A stretch of 64,000 nt of DNA from Betaproteobacteria bacterium HGW-Betaproteobacteria-1 (lineage in GTDB: Bacteria > Pseudomonadota > Gammaproteobacteria > Burkholderiales > Methylophilaceae): contig PHCX01000002.1 in assembly GCA_002842435.1 (NCBI GenBank), forward strand, positions 62,001-126,000. Reading direction: 5' to 3'. The position numbers and the translations under genes are program-made. Positions within the stretch are counted from its first letter, which is position 1. Every line of letters starts with the position of its first letter. Below the pieces are notes generated by a model. That model worked only from the letters and a program-made list of their open reading frames with translations. It had not been told where the DNA came from and made no database searches. Shown piece by piece: positions 36,442 to 44,231 of the stretch.

Positions 36442-37443
36442 TCAGGCAATCCGTTCGACCGATACCGGGTGTGCCGCCTTACCGTTCTGTTCGAAGCTGG
36501 AAAGGTTCTCTATCGTGATCTTGGCAATCTCGGTCAGTGCCTCCTGCGTGAAAAATGCCTGATGGCCGGTGACGACGACGTTGGGGAAAGTCAGCAGGCG
36601 CGCGAATACATCGTCATGAATCATTGAGTTGGAGAGATCACGGAAGAACAGATTGTCTTCTTCTTCGTAAACATCCAGGCCCAGGCTGCCGATAATGCCT
36701 GACTTGAGTCCGCGGATGACCGCGCGCGTGTCGATGATGCCGCCACGGCTGATGTTGATCAGCATGACGCCGTGCTTCATTGTCGCAATCGCCTGTTCGT
36801 TGATCAGGTGTTGGGTTTGCGGCGTCAGCGGGCAGTGCAGGCTGACGATGTCGCTTTCGTGTAACAGTTCTGGCAGCTCAACATACCGTGCCCCGGCATC
36901 CACGCAATCCTGGCTGGGGTGGGGGTCGTAGGCCAGCACCTTGCAGCCGAATCCGGCCATGATACGGATGAAGCATAGACCGATCTTGCCGGTACCGACC
37001 ACGCCTACGGTCTTGCCGTGGAAGTCGAAGCCGAGCAGGCCTTCCAGTGCGAAGTTGCCTTCGCGCACGCGGGCGCTGGCACGGTGTATCTTGCGGTTCA
37101 GCGTCAGCATCATGGCTACTGCGTGTTCCGCCACCGAGTAGGGTGAATATTCCGGCACGCGCGCGATCTCGATACCGAATTCCTTCGCCGCTGCCAGATC
37201 GACATTGTTGAAACCGGCACAACGCAATGCCACCAGTTTCACCCCTTGCCTCGCCAACGCGGCCAGCACTTCGGCATCCAGATGATCATTGACGAACGCA
37301 CAAACTGCGAGCGCTCCATCCGCAGCAATAGCCGTCGAGGCGTCCAGCCTTGGCTCCAGATACATAAGCTGGTGCTTGCCGCCATTAGCGGCCTCAAGAA
37401 ACTGCCGGTCGTAGGATTTACTGCTGAATACGGCAACGCGCAT
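36442..37443 (-). CDS. ldhA: D-lactate dehydrogenase (2-hydroxyacid dehydrogenase family)
   Basis: Interconverts pyruvate and D-lactate with NADH; cytoplasmic. 333 residues, closely parallel to enteric LdhA throughout ([37 protein letters not shown]). NAD-binding GVVGTGKIG (147-155); catalytic Arg233 in ISRGG, Glu262 in VYEEED and His294 in GHQAF. Points to fermentative or overflow capacity. Converges with the Anbu gene; 20 bp between stops. Confidence 0.92.
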   Translation of the reverse strand: MRVAVFSSKSYDRQFLEAANGGKHQLMYLEPRLDASTAIAADGALAVCAFVNDHLDAEVLAALARQGVKLVALRCAGFNNVDLAAAKEFGIEIARVPEYSPYSVAEHAVAMMLTLNRKIHRASARVREGNFALEGLLGFDFHGKTVGVVGTGKIGLCFIRIMAGFGCKVLAYDPHPSQDCVDAGARYVELPELLHESDIVSLHCPLTPQTQHLINEQAIATMKHGVMLINISRGGIIDTRAVIRGLKSGIIGSLGLDVYEEEDNLFFRDLSNSMIHDDVFARLLTFPNVVVTGHQAFFTQEALTEIAKITIENLSSFEQNGKAAHPVSVERIA

Positions 37444-37485
37444 GGTGGGTGTTCCTTTGTGATCAGGACAGAAAGAAAACTTCCA

Positions 37486-37725
37486 TTAATCCGGAGTAAA
37501 TTTCGAATAAAACAGCTTGATCGCATAAGCCAGCAATGCGATATCAATCACTAGCCAGGTTGCCCATAAACCCGTTACCAGTCGGGATGTATTTTCAATG
37601 AGCGCAATAGGTGGCAGGCCGTGAGACTTCAAATAAATGAGCCCCGAGGCAAACCAGACTAGCCAGATCCCGAAAATCGGCAAGGCGTGGATGGGCTTGT
37701 TGCTGGACGTTTTCTTAATGGGCAT
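37486..37725 (-). CDS. Small membrane protein, unrecognised
   Basis: 79 residues with two predicted transmembrane helices (about 14-34 and 48-70) and a basic N-terminus. Ends 42 bp before ldhA's start on the same strand. Function unknown; clear hydrophobic pattern supports a real gene. Confidence 0.6.
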   Translation of the reverse strand: MPIKKTSSNKPIHALPIFGIWLVWFASGLIYLKSHGLPPIALIENTSRLVTGLWATWLVIDIALLAYAIKLFYSKFTPD

Positions 37726-37747
37726 AGGATAAGGCCATCAGATTACA

Positions 37748-38365
37748 TTAATTTTGCAGTTGTCGAATCTGCCGGTCCTGCATGCGTGAAAACAGCAGCA
37801 GGGCCAGTATGCCGCCAATCAATGCGTACAACATGTCGGATTGCGCATCCCAGGGGTCGCCCTGGGTGCCGAGAAAGTCTATCGAACCGTCGCCAAATAC
37901 CAGCGCGGCTAGCCATTCGATCAGTTCATAGCTCGCACTTACAGCCAGTACGATGCATAACACGATGAATATGAGCATTTTCTGGCCGCGCACGTATAGA
38001 CCGCGCATCAATATCTCACGTGCCACCAGTGCCGGTACAAAGCCCTGGAAAAAGTGGCCGATCTTGTCATAGGGGTTGCGTTCAAGGCCGAACATTTGCG
38101 CCATTTCGAAACCGAGCGGTACTCGCGCATAGGTATAGACACCACCGAGTATCAGCACCAGGGCATGCGCGAAGATGCAGATATAGAGCAGCGTGGTGAG
38201 CGGGAATCGTTGATAGGTGAGCCATAGTATGGGTAAGGCAATGATGACCGGTGCCACCTCAAGCAGCCATGTTGGGCGATCATAGGGCCGTATTCCGGAT
38301 ACTGTGAGAATTGCGAGCAGCAGGATGGAGGCGGCTATCAGTGATTTGGTGCGTGGCTGGAGCAT
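37748..38365 (-). CDS. DUF2238 (YjdF-like) membrane protein
   Basis: 205 residues with about six transmembrane helices. NPYDKIGHFFQGFVPALVARE and YELIEWLAALVFGD, plus FLGTQGDPWDAQSDMLYALIG, are the conserved DUF2238 core with charged residues buried in helices. Function unknown. Just upstream of the small membrane protein (22 bp gap), probably in one unit with it and ldhA. Confidence 0.85.
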   Translation of the reverse strand: MLQPRTKSLIAASILLLAILTVSGIRPYDRPTWLLEVAPVIIALPILWLTYQRFPLTTLLYICIFAHALVLILGGVYTYARVPLGFEMAQMFGLERNPYDKIGHFFQGFVPALVAREILMRGLYVRGQKMLIFIVLCIVLAVSASYELIEWLAALVFGDGSIDFLGTQGDPWDAQSDMLYALIGGILALLLFSRMQDRQIRQLQN

Positions 38366-38425
38366 GTTTTGAGTGTAAGCCTGAAATAGTAGAGTGACAG
38401 GCTAGATAATAGCGCATCTCAAAAA

Positions 38426-38450
38426 TGAGCAGGGCAGGATGCCCTGCTCA
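38426..38450 (-). terminator. Terminator downstream of the GNAT gene
   Basis: Perfect 11-bp stem TGAGCAGGGCA (38426-38436) and its complement (38440-38450) with a 3-nt loop; the A-run before it (38421-38425) gives U5 on the minus strand. About 84 bp after the GNAT stop. Confidence 0.85.
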
Positions 38451-38533
38451 GGTAAATCGAAACAGCGCGGCCTGATAGGCAGAGGAATGGAGTAATACGC
38501 GTTATTGTAAGGCCCTGCCGGTATAGCCCGGCG

Positions 38534-38935
38534 TCAACGGGCACGCTTGATGATGAACCCGTTTTCAACTTTCTCAAAGCCAATCCTGGGGTAATACTCC
38601 ATTGCTTCCGGGGCCGACAATAAGATAAGCGCCACCTCATCTCCAATCGTATCCTGGACGCGGGCAATAAGTTCGCGCCCGATGCCGTGTTTTTGATAGG
38701 CCATGTCCACGGCAAGATCAGACAAGTAGCAACAATAACTGAAATCGGTCAGGGCCCGGCATACGCCAACCAGCTTTTCATTATGCCAGACGGAGAAAGT
38801 CAGGTTTGCGTTGGCAAACATGCGCTCGATTCGTGCGAGATCCCCAGTGGGGCGGCGAATGCCTGAAGAATCGAAGACTGCAGCCACGTCAGCTGCTGCA
38901 AGCGGGAAGTTGTGCCGGTATTCAATCGTATACAT
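38534..38935 (-). CDS. GNAT-family N-acetyltransferase
   Basis: 133 residues. Acetyl-CoA-binding motif A: LSDLAVDMAYQKHGIGREL with the Gln-x-x-Gly-x-Gly loop (about 80-88), followed by LLSAPEAMEYYPRIGFEKVE (motif B). Substrate unknown. Stand-alone gene with its own terminator, 39 bp downstream of the VOC gene. Confidence 0.86.
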   Translation of the reverse strand: MYTIEYRHNFPLAAADVAAVFDSSGIRRPTGDLARIERMFANANLTFSVWHNEKLVGVCRALTDFSYCCYLSDLAVDMAYQKHGIGRELIARVQDTIGDEVALILLSAPEAMEYYPRIGFEKVENGFIIKRAR

Positions 38936-38974
38936 AAAAACCTGATGTTCAAATTAATAGTATGTAGTCACAAG

Positions 38975-39391
38975 TCAGATGCTTTCATCTACTGGCCCAA
39001 CCCAGAACAGCGGGTTATAGGCCACCTCCCAGAGATGACCGTCAGGGTCCTTGAAATAAGCGCTGTAGCCTCCCCAAAACACCTTCTGGGGCTTTTTGAC
39101 CAGGGTCGCGCCTGCACTGACAGCTTGGGCTATTACTTCATCAACCTCTTGCTCCGAGTTTACATTGTGGGCGAGCGTGAACGATTCGAAGCCGCTGCCT
39201 TCGGGAGATACCGTTGCGTCTTCGGCCAGTGCTTCCCGGCCATACAAGCCAAGCCACGTTCCGTTGAGGGTGAAGAATGCCACTTCGGGAGGCGATTCCA
39301 TCCGGGGGAACCCCAAGCCGTGTTCGTAGAAACTGATTGCTGCACCCAGATCGCGAACACCGAGTGTGACCATGCTGATTCTTGGTTTCAT
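38975..39391 (-). CDS. VOC-family protein (glyoxalase-like)
   Basis: 138 residues. MVTLGVRDLGAAISFYEHGLGFP at the start and GYSAYFKDPDGHLWEVAYNP at the end, with His and Glu as the second metal-ligand pair. Gly-Leu-rich centre GTWLGLYGREALAEDA. Resembles lactoylglutathione-lyase-like proteins of unknown substrate. Probably in one unit with the GNAT gene. Confidence 0.84.
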   Translation of the reverse strand: MKPRISMVTLGVRDLGAAISFYEHGLGFPRMESPPEVAFFTLNGTWLGLYGREALAEDATVSPEGSGFESFTLAHNVNSEQEVDEVIAQAVSAGATLVKKPQKVFWGGYSAYFKDPDGHLWEVAYNPLFWVGPVDESI

Positions 39392-39446
39392 TTGTCAGAC
39401 TCTTCTCTTTTACGCACAGTTTACAAGTAACAGGTGTTGTATGGCT

Positions 39447-40265
39447 TTATCGCATAGTGCCTGTTTGGGCGGCGTTACCTTGGGCGGGTTCAATGGTCTG
39501 CTGAAGGCTCAGCATGCTTTCATGGCTCACCTGGATGAGGCCGCGTCGAGGTCTGTCGAGGTCGATAATGAGGTAGACGACCAAGGCGATGAGCATCACA
39601 AGAGCGAATGCCGCGAGGGTGACACGATGTCCGGCGACTCCCGATGCATAGCCGAGTGTCGCTGTTGTCAGGATAATCGTTACGAACATCAGGAATAGTA
39701 CGACTTCCGGCACCTGTCGGTTCAATGCCGCATCCCTGGTGGCGGAAGTGTCGATGAGTTCATTCAGGGCCTGGATGAAGAGCCCACTGGAGACGACGCT
39801 CTTGTCCAGTTCCGCTGCTTTCACGGCACCGTTCCATAACTGTACTTCCATCAGTTTCGCCTGCTGTTGCAACGATTTGTGCAATCCGGGTTCTGTGGCA
39901 TCGACGCGGCCTTCCTGAATGCGGACATCCAGGTATTGGCGAAGCAGTTTTTGCATTTCATCCTGCATTTCCCCGGGTAGCAGTCGCGCCCTGAGATAGG
40001 TAGTGCCGATCGCGTTGGATTCTGCCACGACCGTCTGGCTGCGGTTCTCGTAGCGCTGTAATGCGGCGGAAAATGTGAAAGCCAGCAACAGCGCCAGCAA
40101 CCCCAGCATCGAGACCAGAACGGCATTGGCCTGTGTGATCGCTTCAGCTGCGCTCGCCTGTTTGCGGCGACCGCTTTGGTAGCCAATTTCCATGGCAAGC
40201 AGCATGAAAATAAAGAGGCCCAACACGATCAGGAAGCTATTTTGGCTGTACATGATTTCTCTCAT
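39447..40265 (-). CDS. DUF4239 (bestrophin-like) membrane protein
   Basis: 272 residues. Two N-terminal helices (about 10-27 and 46-66: SMLGLLALLLAFTFSAALQRYE), a soluble helical middle, and two C-terminal helices (about 186-207 and 213-233). The sequence RSQTVVAESNAIGTTYLRARLL is characteristic. Family members are related to bestrophin-like anion channels, but function is unproven. Start uncertain between 40265 and 40253; the first has GGAGAG about 11 bases upstream. Confidence 0.8.
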   Translation of the reverse strand: MREIMYSQNSFLIVLGLFIFMLLAMEIGYQSGRRKQASAAEAITQANAVLVSMLGLLALLLAFTFSAALQRYENRSQTVVAESNAIGTTYLRARLLPGEMQDEMQKLLRQYLDVRIQEGRVDATEPGLHKSLQQQAKLMEVQLWNGAVKAAELDKSVVSSGLFIQALNELIDTSATRDAALNRQVPEVVLFLMFVTIILTTATLGYASGVAGHRVTLAAFALVMLIALVVYLIIDLDRPRRGLIQVSHESMLSLQQTIEPAQGNAAQTGTMR

Positions 40266-40382
40266 GGAGTCATGGCTCTCCTGATGTGCGAGGCATTTCG
40301 GATGCTAGTGTTCAGCCGACGTGAAATTGCGTCGCGATTGCCAGGTCGGCTGAATCACCTTGTTGGGCAGAAGGTGCAACGG

Positions 40383-40604
40383 TCAGGGTTTTTTGCCGCC
40401 CAGGAGCAAGAGTGCGCCGCCTATTACAATTGCACCCACACCTGCCCAAACGGGAACGTTGACGGTTTCCTTGTCTTTTACCGATAGCTCAATCGGTCCT
40501 ATCTTGGCCTCATGAGTCTCTTTCGTGTAGCTGAAACTGCCATATGCCAAGCCCAGCGCGCCGGCCACGATTAGCGCGATAGCCACAATCTTGAGTGCAT
40601 TCAT
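40383..40604 (-). CDS. DUF3185-like small membrane protein
   Basis: 73 residues with two transmembrane helices (about 5-25, 51-69) flanking a short extracytoplasmic loop (THEAKIGPIELSVKDKETVN). The GxxxLxYGxFSYTKET...VPVWAGVGAIVIGGALLLL pattern recalls DUF3185. A clear GGAGAAAACGG lies before ATG 40604. Function unknown; such proteins occur in stress-related clusters. Confidence 0.72.
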   Translation of the reverse strand: MNALKIVAIALIVAGALGLAYGSFSYTKETHEAKIGPIELSVKDKETVNVPVWAGVGAIVIGGALLLLGGKKP

Positions 40605-40736
40605 TCCGTTTTCTCCAGTTAAAGGAAACTCTTTAATCCACTACGAACGGCGCAGTCGGGATTGACTAACAGTTCGAGGCCGCCTGCGGTTTGAAGGCCC
40701 GGCCTGTGGCCCTTGAATGGAACTACATCGGCATCG

Positions 40737-40883
40737 TTATGAGCGTCGTCCCTGGATGACACGAATCAGTATCACCACGACTGCGATGACCAACAGGATA
40801 TGGATTAATCCGCCCATGGTGTACGAGCTGACAAAACCCAGCAGCCAGAGGATCACCAGGATGATTGCAATGGTCTCAAGCAT
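40737..40883 (-). CDS. lmo0937-family small membrane protein
   Basis: 48 residues, too short for most gene callers. Starts ATG 40883 after AAAGGAGAAG (about 6 bases spacing). Sequence MLETIAIILVILWLLGFVSS then YTMGGLIHILLVIAVVVILI and RVIQGRRS: two hydrophobic helices with the GGLIHILLVIA motif of the lmo0937 family. Function unknown, often induced by stress. Same strand as the DUF3185-like gene, 132 bp upstream of it. Confidence 0.82.
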   Translation of the reverse strand: MLETIAIILVILWLLGFVSSYTMGGLIHILLVIAVVVILIRVIQGRRS

Positions 40884-41043
40884 TTTGCTTCTCCTTTCGC
40901 GATTGAAATGCGAATTGCAGATATAGCAGCTTATGCCACTTAACGTAAAAGTAAAGGGCTGCGTTTTTCTGAACAGTTCTGCTGAAGCGGGTTATATCTT
41001 GGCGGCAAAAATCAAGGGTATAAGCAGCTGGGTTCGCTGGTTC

Positions 41044-41901
41044 TTATTTCGCTGCGGCCCTGAGCTGGAGTGCGGTCTTGTTCTCTTTTTTTGCAGGATG
41101 CCGAAGTGCATGGCGGATGAGCCATTTCACCTCCTTTGAAGCTCCTTCTAGCCAATGCTCACAAATCCCAAACACCATCTCGGGGTGGTCTTTCGCAATA
41201 TCGCCAAGATGGTTCGCAACGCTGCGGCGCACATAAAGATTTTCATCGTTCTTCAAGGCATCGAGAATTGGCAACACAGGTTCCGGATTCGAGATGAATG
41301 CCGGAATCCGCGCCGCCCAAGGTAAGCGTGGGCGCGTACCTTCCGAGCAAAACCGCCGGACATGAGGGTCCGGATCGGATACCCATTCGAGCAGCCGAGA
41401 CAGGGTGCGCTCTTGTTGATGAATCAGAAAAGGCCGTATGGAAAACTCGGCGGTGAACCGCTTTGTTAGTTCGTACGGCGCTTTCATGGAGATTTCAAAC
41501 GGGTCTTCTCCGCCGTTGTTATCTGGATCCAGGCCATACTCAGAAACAAAGCAGCTATGCGTATGGTAGAAAAAAACTGCCAGTCCCAGCCCCTCTGTTT
41601 CAGTTTGTGGCGGCGTCAAGGAAGCCAAGAGTATTTCAATCGCCTTTTCGTATTTGTCAGGCAAGCATGGACGAAGCGCCCTCGCGAAATGCTGGCCGCG
41701 CTCCATGATTCCTAGCGGCTCCAGATTTGACAGCGCAGCTGTGCGAAACGACTGTTCCTCGAACTGCGGATACACGAGCAAAATATTATGTGCCAGGCAA
41801 TCAACCGCCTCTGTACCAAGCAGGTCTTTCAGAGGGGTTCCCTTTTGAATGGAATTGGGCGCAACGGGAATGCGCGGCATGTTTTTCGATGTAATGGTCA
41901 T
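41044..41901 (-). CDS. DNA alkylation repair (AlkD-like, HEAT repeat) protein
   Basis: 285 residues from ATG 41901. Helical repeat protein: VSDPDPHVRRFCSEGTRPRL, NDENLYVRRSVANHLGDIAKDHP and ASKEVKWLIRHALR are HEAT-like repeats of the AlkD/DNA alkylation repair superfamily. The C-terminus is Lys/Ala-rich. Catalytic Asp of AlkD cannot be assigned with confidence. AT-richer flanks begin just upstream. The start has no good ribosome-binding site; an open frame continues 23 codons upstream. Confidence 0.75.
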   Translation of the reverse strand: MTITSKNMPRIPVAPNSIQKGTPLKDLLGTEAVDCLAHNILLVYPQFEEQSFRTAALSNLEPLGIMERGQHFARALRPCLPDKYEKAIEILLASLTPPQTETEGLGLAVFFYHTHSCFVSEYGLDPDNNGGEDPFEISMKAPYELTKRFTAEFSIRPFLIHQQERTLSRLLEWVSDPDPHVRRFCSEGTRPRLPWAARIPAFISNPEPVLPILDALKNDENLYVRRSVANHLGDIAKDHPEMVFGICEHWLEGASKEVKWLIRHALRHPAKKENKTALQLRAAAK

Positions 41902-41994
41902 TCGGTGATTAGGCTGTGCGGTAAGGATTGACGGTCGACATAAGTGCTTGGCTGAGATCGGGCGAAGCACGTCACTCTGGACTGATGGGTAGGC

Positions 41995-42540
41995 CTAAGC
42001 AACGACCGTCTCTGGGCCTTTAACTGACCTGTAATCATCGGGTAAATCACTTAATTCTCGAACGTCACTTCCAGTGATCATTTGGCAGAATGAATCAACC
42101 CTTTCCTTTCTTTTCTTTGCGTGGGTCACCTGCTCTTTCGATAAAACCACTTCGTCCTTTTCCCATTTTCCGAGTGTCGACGCTAGTCCATTTATCGATA
42201 CATCCATCTCCCACAATGCTTGATAGAACTTAACGACCTTTACGATCTCTGCCTTACGCAGATATTCGGGCAAGTCTTTTTGGAGCGATTTATAGAGGGG
42301 ATATTCGCCGACATTATAGGAAATCGGAAACGGAAGCTTTTGTCCCTCAACAACATGGACCTCAATCAGCTTTGCAACAGCATCACGTTGTTCTATTGCT
42401 CCTGCAATGTGGATCTTTATGTCTGCCAGAAGCGCTGCTTGGATTCTTGATCTTTTTACGAAATACGAAGCAATTTTTGTGATTAGCCATAGGGTTATTC
42501 CTCCGAGGATTGTTGCGAGAATACGTTCGGTAAGCGTCAT
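41995..42540 (-). CDS. Hypothetical membrane-anchored protein in the cassette-like tract
   Basis: 181 residues from ATG 42540, preceded by a perfect AGGAGG. One N-terminal membrane helix (ILATILGGITLWLITKIASYF) and a charged, helical soluble part. Not recognised. The upstream frame extension (to 42606) is just the translation of the attC-like site. Base composition is AT-richer than housekeeping neighbours. TAG stop overlaps the sequence GCTTAGGC. Confidence 0.7.
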   Translation of the reverse strand: MTLTERILATILGGITLWLITKIASYFVKRSRIQAALLADIKIHIAGAIEQRDAVAKLIEVHVVEGQKLPFPISYNVGEYPLYKSLQKDLPEYLRKAEIVKVVKFYQALWEMDVSINGLASTLGKWEKDEVVLSKEQVTHAKKRKERVDSFCQMITGSDVRELSDLPDDYRSVKGPETVVA

Positions 42541-42557
42541 GATTCCTCCTAGGGAAA

Positions 42558-42632
42558 ACCTAACGTGCGGCTTTAGCGGCAGGCAAAGGCTGTCCGCTGG
42601 GAGCAATGGACAGGCCTTTTAAACAGTTAATT
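42558..42632 (-). repeat. attC-like site 2
   Basis: Read on the minus strand: AATTAAC (42632-42626, one mismatch to RYYYAAC), then an imperfectly palindromic stretch with GGCCTGTCC and GGACAGCC arms and a second TTTA/TAAA-flanked GGC/GCC pair, ending GTTAGGT (42564-42558), a match to the GTTRRRY core. About 75 nt, within the range for integron attC sites. The next gene begins 18 bp after the core. Weak because the left box is imperfect. Confidence 0.45.
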
Positions 42633-42943
42633 TCGACCGGGCTTGCAAGATAAATTATTCCCGGTAAATGGCTAATTCTTTTGCCTTCTTCATATTCAGC
42701 TTCGAGCTGCTTTTTCTCATTTGAATATTTAATTAAACAATTATTTCTCAATGCTCTTTCATCGGGAGATAAATCTGGAGCAGAAAGACGAAGTTCGGTA
42801 GCCGAAATAATTTTTTTGATAGTTTCTATACGCGATGTGATTGGATAGGCCCCTGCTTCGAAAGGTTGATAGCCCTCAGAAATGACAACTGAAGACAGAA
42901 GTAAAAATATGATTGGTACCGCTAAAAGAAATAGCAATTTCAT
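42560..42943 (-). CDS. Hypothetical secreted or membrane-anchored protein in the cassette-like tract
   Basis: 127 residues from ATG 42943. MKLLFLLAVPIIFLLLSSVVIS is a signal or anchor helix; the rest is a charged helical domain (TSRIETIKKIISATELRL, NEKKQLEAEYEEGKR). Not recognised. The last 24 codons run through the attC-like site and its TAG lies inside the GTTAGGT core, as often happens with cassette genes. Starts six bases after another GTTAGGC core. Confidence 0.6.
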   Translation of the reverse strand: MKLLFLLAVPIIFLLLSSVVISEGYQPFEAGAYPITSRIETIKKIISATELRLSAPDLSPDERALRNNCLIKYSNEKKQLEAEYEEGKRISHLPGIIYLASPVEINCLKGLSIAPSGQPLPAAKAAR

Positions 42944-42948
42944 ATGCG

Positions 42949-43049
42949 GCCTAACATTTGACATAAGAGGCGCGCATTAGCGCGTCCTGCTTGATGGATA
43001 TTTTGGAGCGTGGTAAAAAATTGTGCACCATAAAGATTAATCGTTAGCG
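42949..43049 (-). repeat. attC-like site 1
   Basis: Minus strand: CGCTAAC (43049-43043) to GTTAGGC (42955-42949, an exact GTTRRRY core), 101 nt. The boxes share CTAAC/GTTAG complementarity; the centre contains a GCGC-TAAT-GCGC hairpin. The upstream gene ends inside the left box (stop 43037-43039) and the downstream gene starts six bases past the core, the layout of a gene cassette junction. Inner arms pair poorly, so this is tentative. Confidence 0.45.
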
Positions 43050-43213
43050 GATTTGGATTGGGCATGTTTCTTTGATAGATACCAAACCAGCCCATCAAGA
43101 AAGAACCCTAATGGTAGAAAGTAAAAGTACGCAGAAAGAATGCCGACAGTGACGAAACCTAAGGCTATGATGTGACCTGCCACTATTAATGTGTTTCGCA
43201 TCATTAAAAACAT
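43037..43213 (-). CDS. 58-residue hydrophobic protein in the cassette-like tract
   Basis: ATG 43213 to TAA 43037-43039. Two hydrophobic segments (TLIVAGHIIALGFVTVGI and SAYFYFLPLGFFLDGLVWYL) and a basic tail ending KSAND. Not recognised. No ribosome-binding site is visible, and ATG 43204 is an alternative. The stop lies within the attC-like left box. Below the usual length cut-off for gene calling. Confidence 0.5.
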   Translation of the reverse strand: MFLMMRNTLIVAGHIIALGFVTVGILSAYFYFLPLGFFLDGLVWYLSKKHAQSKSAND

Positions 43214-43313
43214 GTTTTTTATTCGTTTGATTATTGTCTAAATAATAGGCTGTACATTCATAAAGAATCAACAGGAAAGCGTCACCAACTTCACATTTTC
43301 ATCGGCTTGCCAA

Positions 43314-43407
43314 TTTCTTTTTGATTTCCCCGTTATTTGCTCAGTATATTCAGCTTCACCTTTTAAGACCCGATCATGTCTGATCTCAAGCAAGTTTTTC
43401 CCGCAAG
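43314..43407 (+). pseudogene. Truncated duplicate of the dinG/yoaA promoter region and start
   Basis: By eye about 80% identical to 44136-44231: both contain ATTTGCTCAG, ATATTCAG, and ATGTCTGATCTCA followed by GTTTTTCCC(C)GCAAG. In this copy ATG 43376 opens only 18 codons (MSDLKQVFPARSYKWSLS) before TAA, and the TATAAT of the intact copy has decayed. It is a remnant of a duplication around the BON gene. Confidence 0.75.
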
Positions 43408-43487
43408 ATCGTATAAATGGAGTCTGAGTTAAGCCGCATTGTTACTTGCTCAGAAATATGGTTTGTCTCCTTGATATTGTCATAAAA

Positions 43488-43519
43488 AAACAGGGATTGA
43501 TTTTCACCAATCCCTGTTT
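43488..43519 (-). terminator. Terminator of the BON-domain gene
   Basis: Perfect 12-bp stem AAACAGGGATTG/CAATCCCTGTTT with an 8-nt loop; seven A before it (43484-43490) give a U-tract on the minus strand, about 38 bp after the BON stop. Confidence 0.92.
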
Positions 43520-43556
43520 GCTACAGCAGCATGTTTGCTGTGTTGCATGACGTCAT

Positions 43557-43952
43557 TTAACCGCCGATTTTGATATCGTTCTTAACCGATTTAACGCCTT
43601 TTACTCCAGCAGCAACTTCCTCTGCGCGTGATTTCCATCGCATTCCTGATGCCTCACCTGTGAGTGTGGCGACACCTGAACTGACCTTCACTTCGATATC
43701 GAGTGCACTGGTCAGTGAATCTGCCTTCAGGGCTTTTTCTACATTGATAGCCACTGAAGCATCATCGACTTTTCCATCGCTGGGGCTATTGGCACGCATC
43801 TCGCCAGCTCGAGTGCCAGTGTCGGCATCGTTGGTATGACCTGTGGTGGCTTTGTTCTGGGAGTCAGAGTTAGTGCCGCCAGCAAGCGCGATAGAGGGTG
43901 CAAGGATCAGGGCGGTAATGCAGGCAACATTTTTAAACGTTGATATTTTCAT
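43557..43952 (-). CDS. Periplasmic BON-domain protein
   Basis: 131 residues from ATG 43952 after GGAGAA. Signal peptide (MKISTFKNVACITALILAPSIALA), a Ser/Thr/Asn/Gly-rich linker, and one BON domain (about 62-131: VAINVEKALKADSL, IEVKVSSGVATLTGEASG, SRAEEVAAGVKGVKSVKNDI), as in OsmY. OsmY-like proteins respond to osmotic or envelope stress. Flanked by two copies of the helicase start region, suggesting it was inserted. Confidence 0.88.
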   Translation of the reverse strand: MKISTFKNVACITALILAPSIALAGGTNSDSQNKATTGHTNDADTGTRAGEMRANSPSDGKVDDASVAINVEKALKADSLTSALDIEVKVSSGVATLTGEASGMRWKSRAEEVAAGVKGVKSVKNDIKIGG

Positions 43953-44135
43953 GGGAGTTCTCCATTGAATAAAAAGGATATCCAAAGCGGCAAGCTAATC
44001 TGCCATGCAGTTTTGTAATCTCAAAATGGGAACAGACTTGCTGAAGGAGTGGCTTGAAGTTTGGCTTTTTCATTATTCCAAAATTGAAATGGGCCGTCTG
44101 TACGCCAGCGTACGGAACCCCTGTCAGTTTGCTTA

Positions 44136-44231
44136 TTTCTTTTTTGATTCCCCCGGCATTTGCTCAGCATATTCAGTCTCACCCTTTATAATCTGGCTAT
44201 GTCTGATCTCACTCACGTTTTTTCCCCGCAA
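44136..44231 (+). repeat. Direct-repeat partner of 43314-43407 (intact helicase start region)
   Basis: The functional copy: contains the TATAAT at 44187-44192 and ATG 44199 of the helicase. Repeated imperfectly about 820 bp upstream in the same orientation, with the BON gene between. Confidence 0.75.
44187..44192 (+). promoter_or_regulatory. -10 box directly in front of the helicase start
   Basis: A perfect TATAAT ends six bases before the A of ATG 44199, so transcription would begin at or next to the start codon (leaderless). No Shine-Dalgarno is visible. No good -35 at 17 bp; TTGCTC at 44159-44164 is 22 bp away. Confidence 0.45.

Larger units (their letters stand above)
43214..43556. other. 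Gene-free stretch with truncated helicase-start copy and BON terminator
   Basis: 343 bp without a credible gene. It holds an imperfect copy of the dinG/yoaA upstream region and first codons (43314-43407) and, at 43488-43519, the terminator of the BON gene. The outer part (43214-43313) shows nothing recognisable. Confidence 0.6.

Noticed and set aside
41902..41994. attC-like site between the alkylation-repair gene and the 181-residue gene
   Set aside because: TTAGGC and GCCTAA are present but in the outward order, not the GCCTAAC...GTTAGGC order of attC; no core next to the start.
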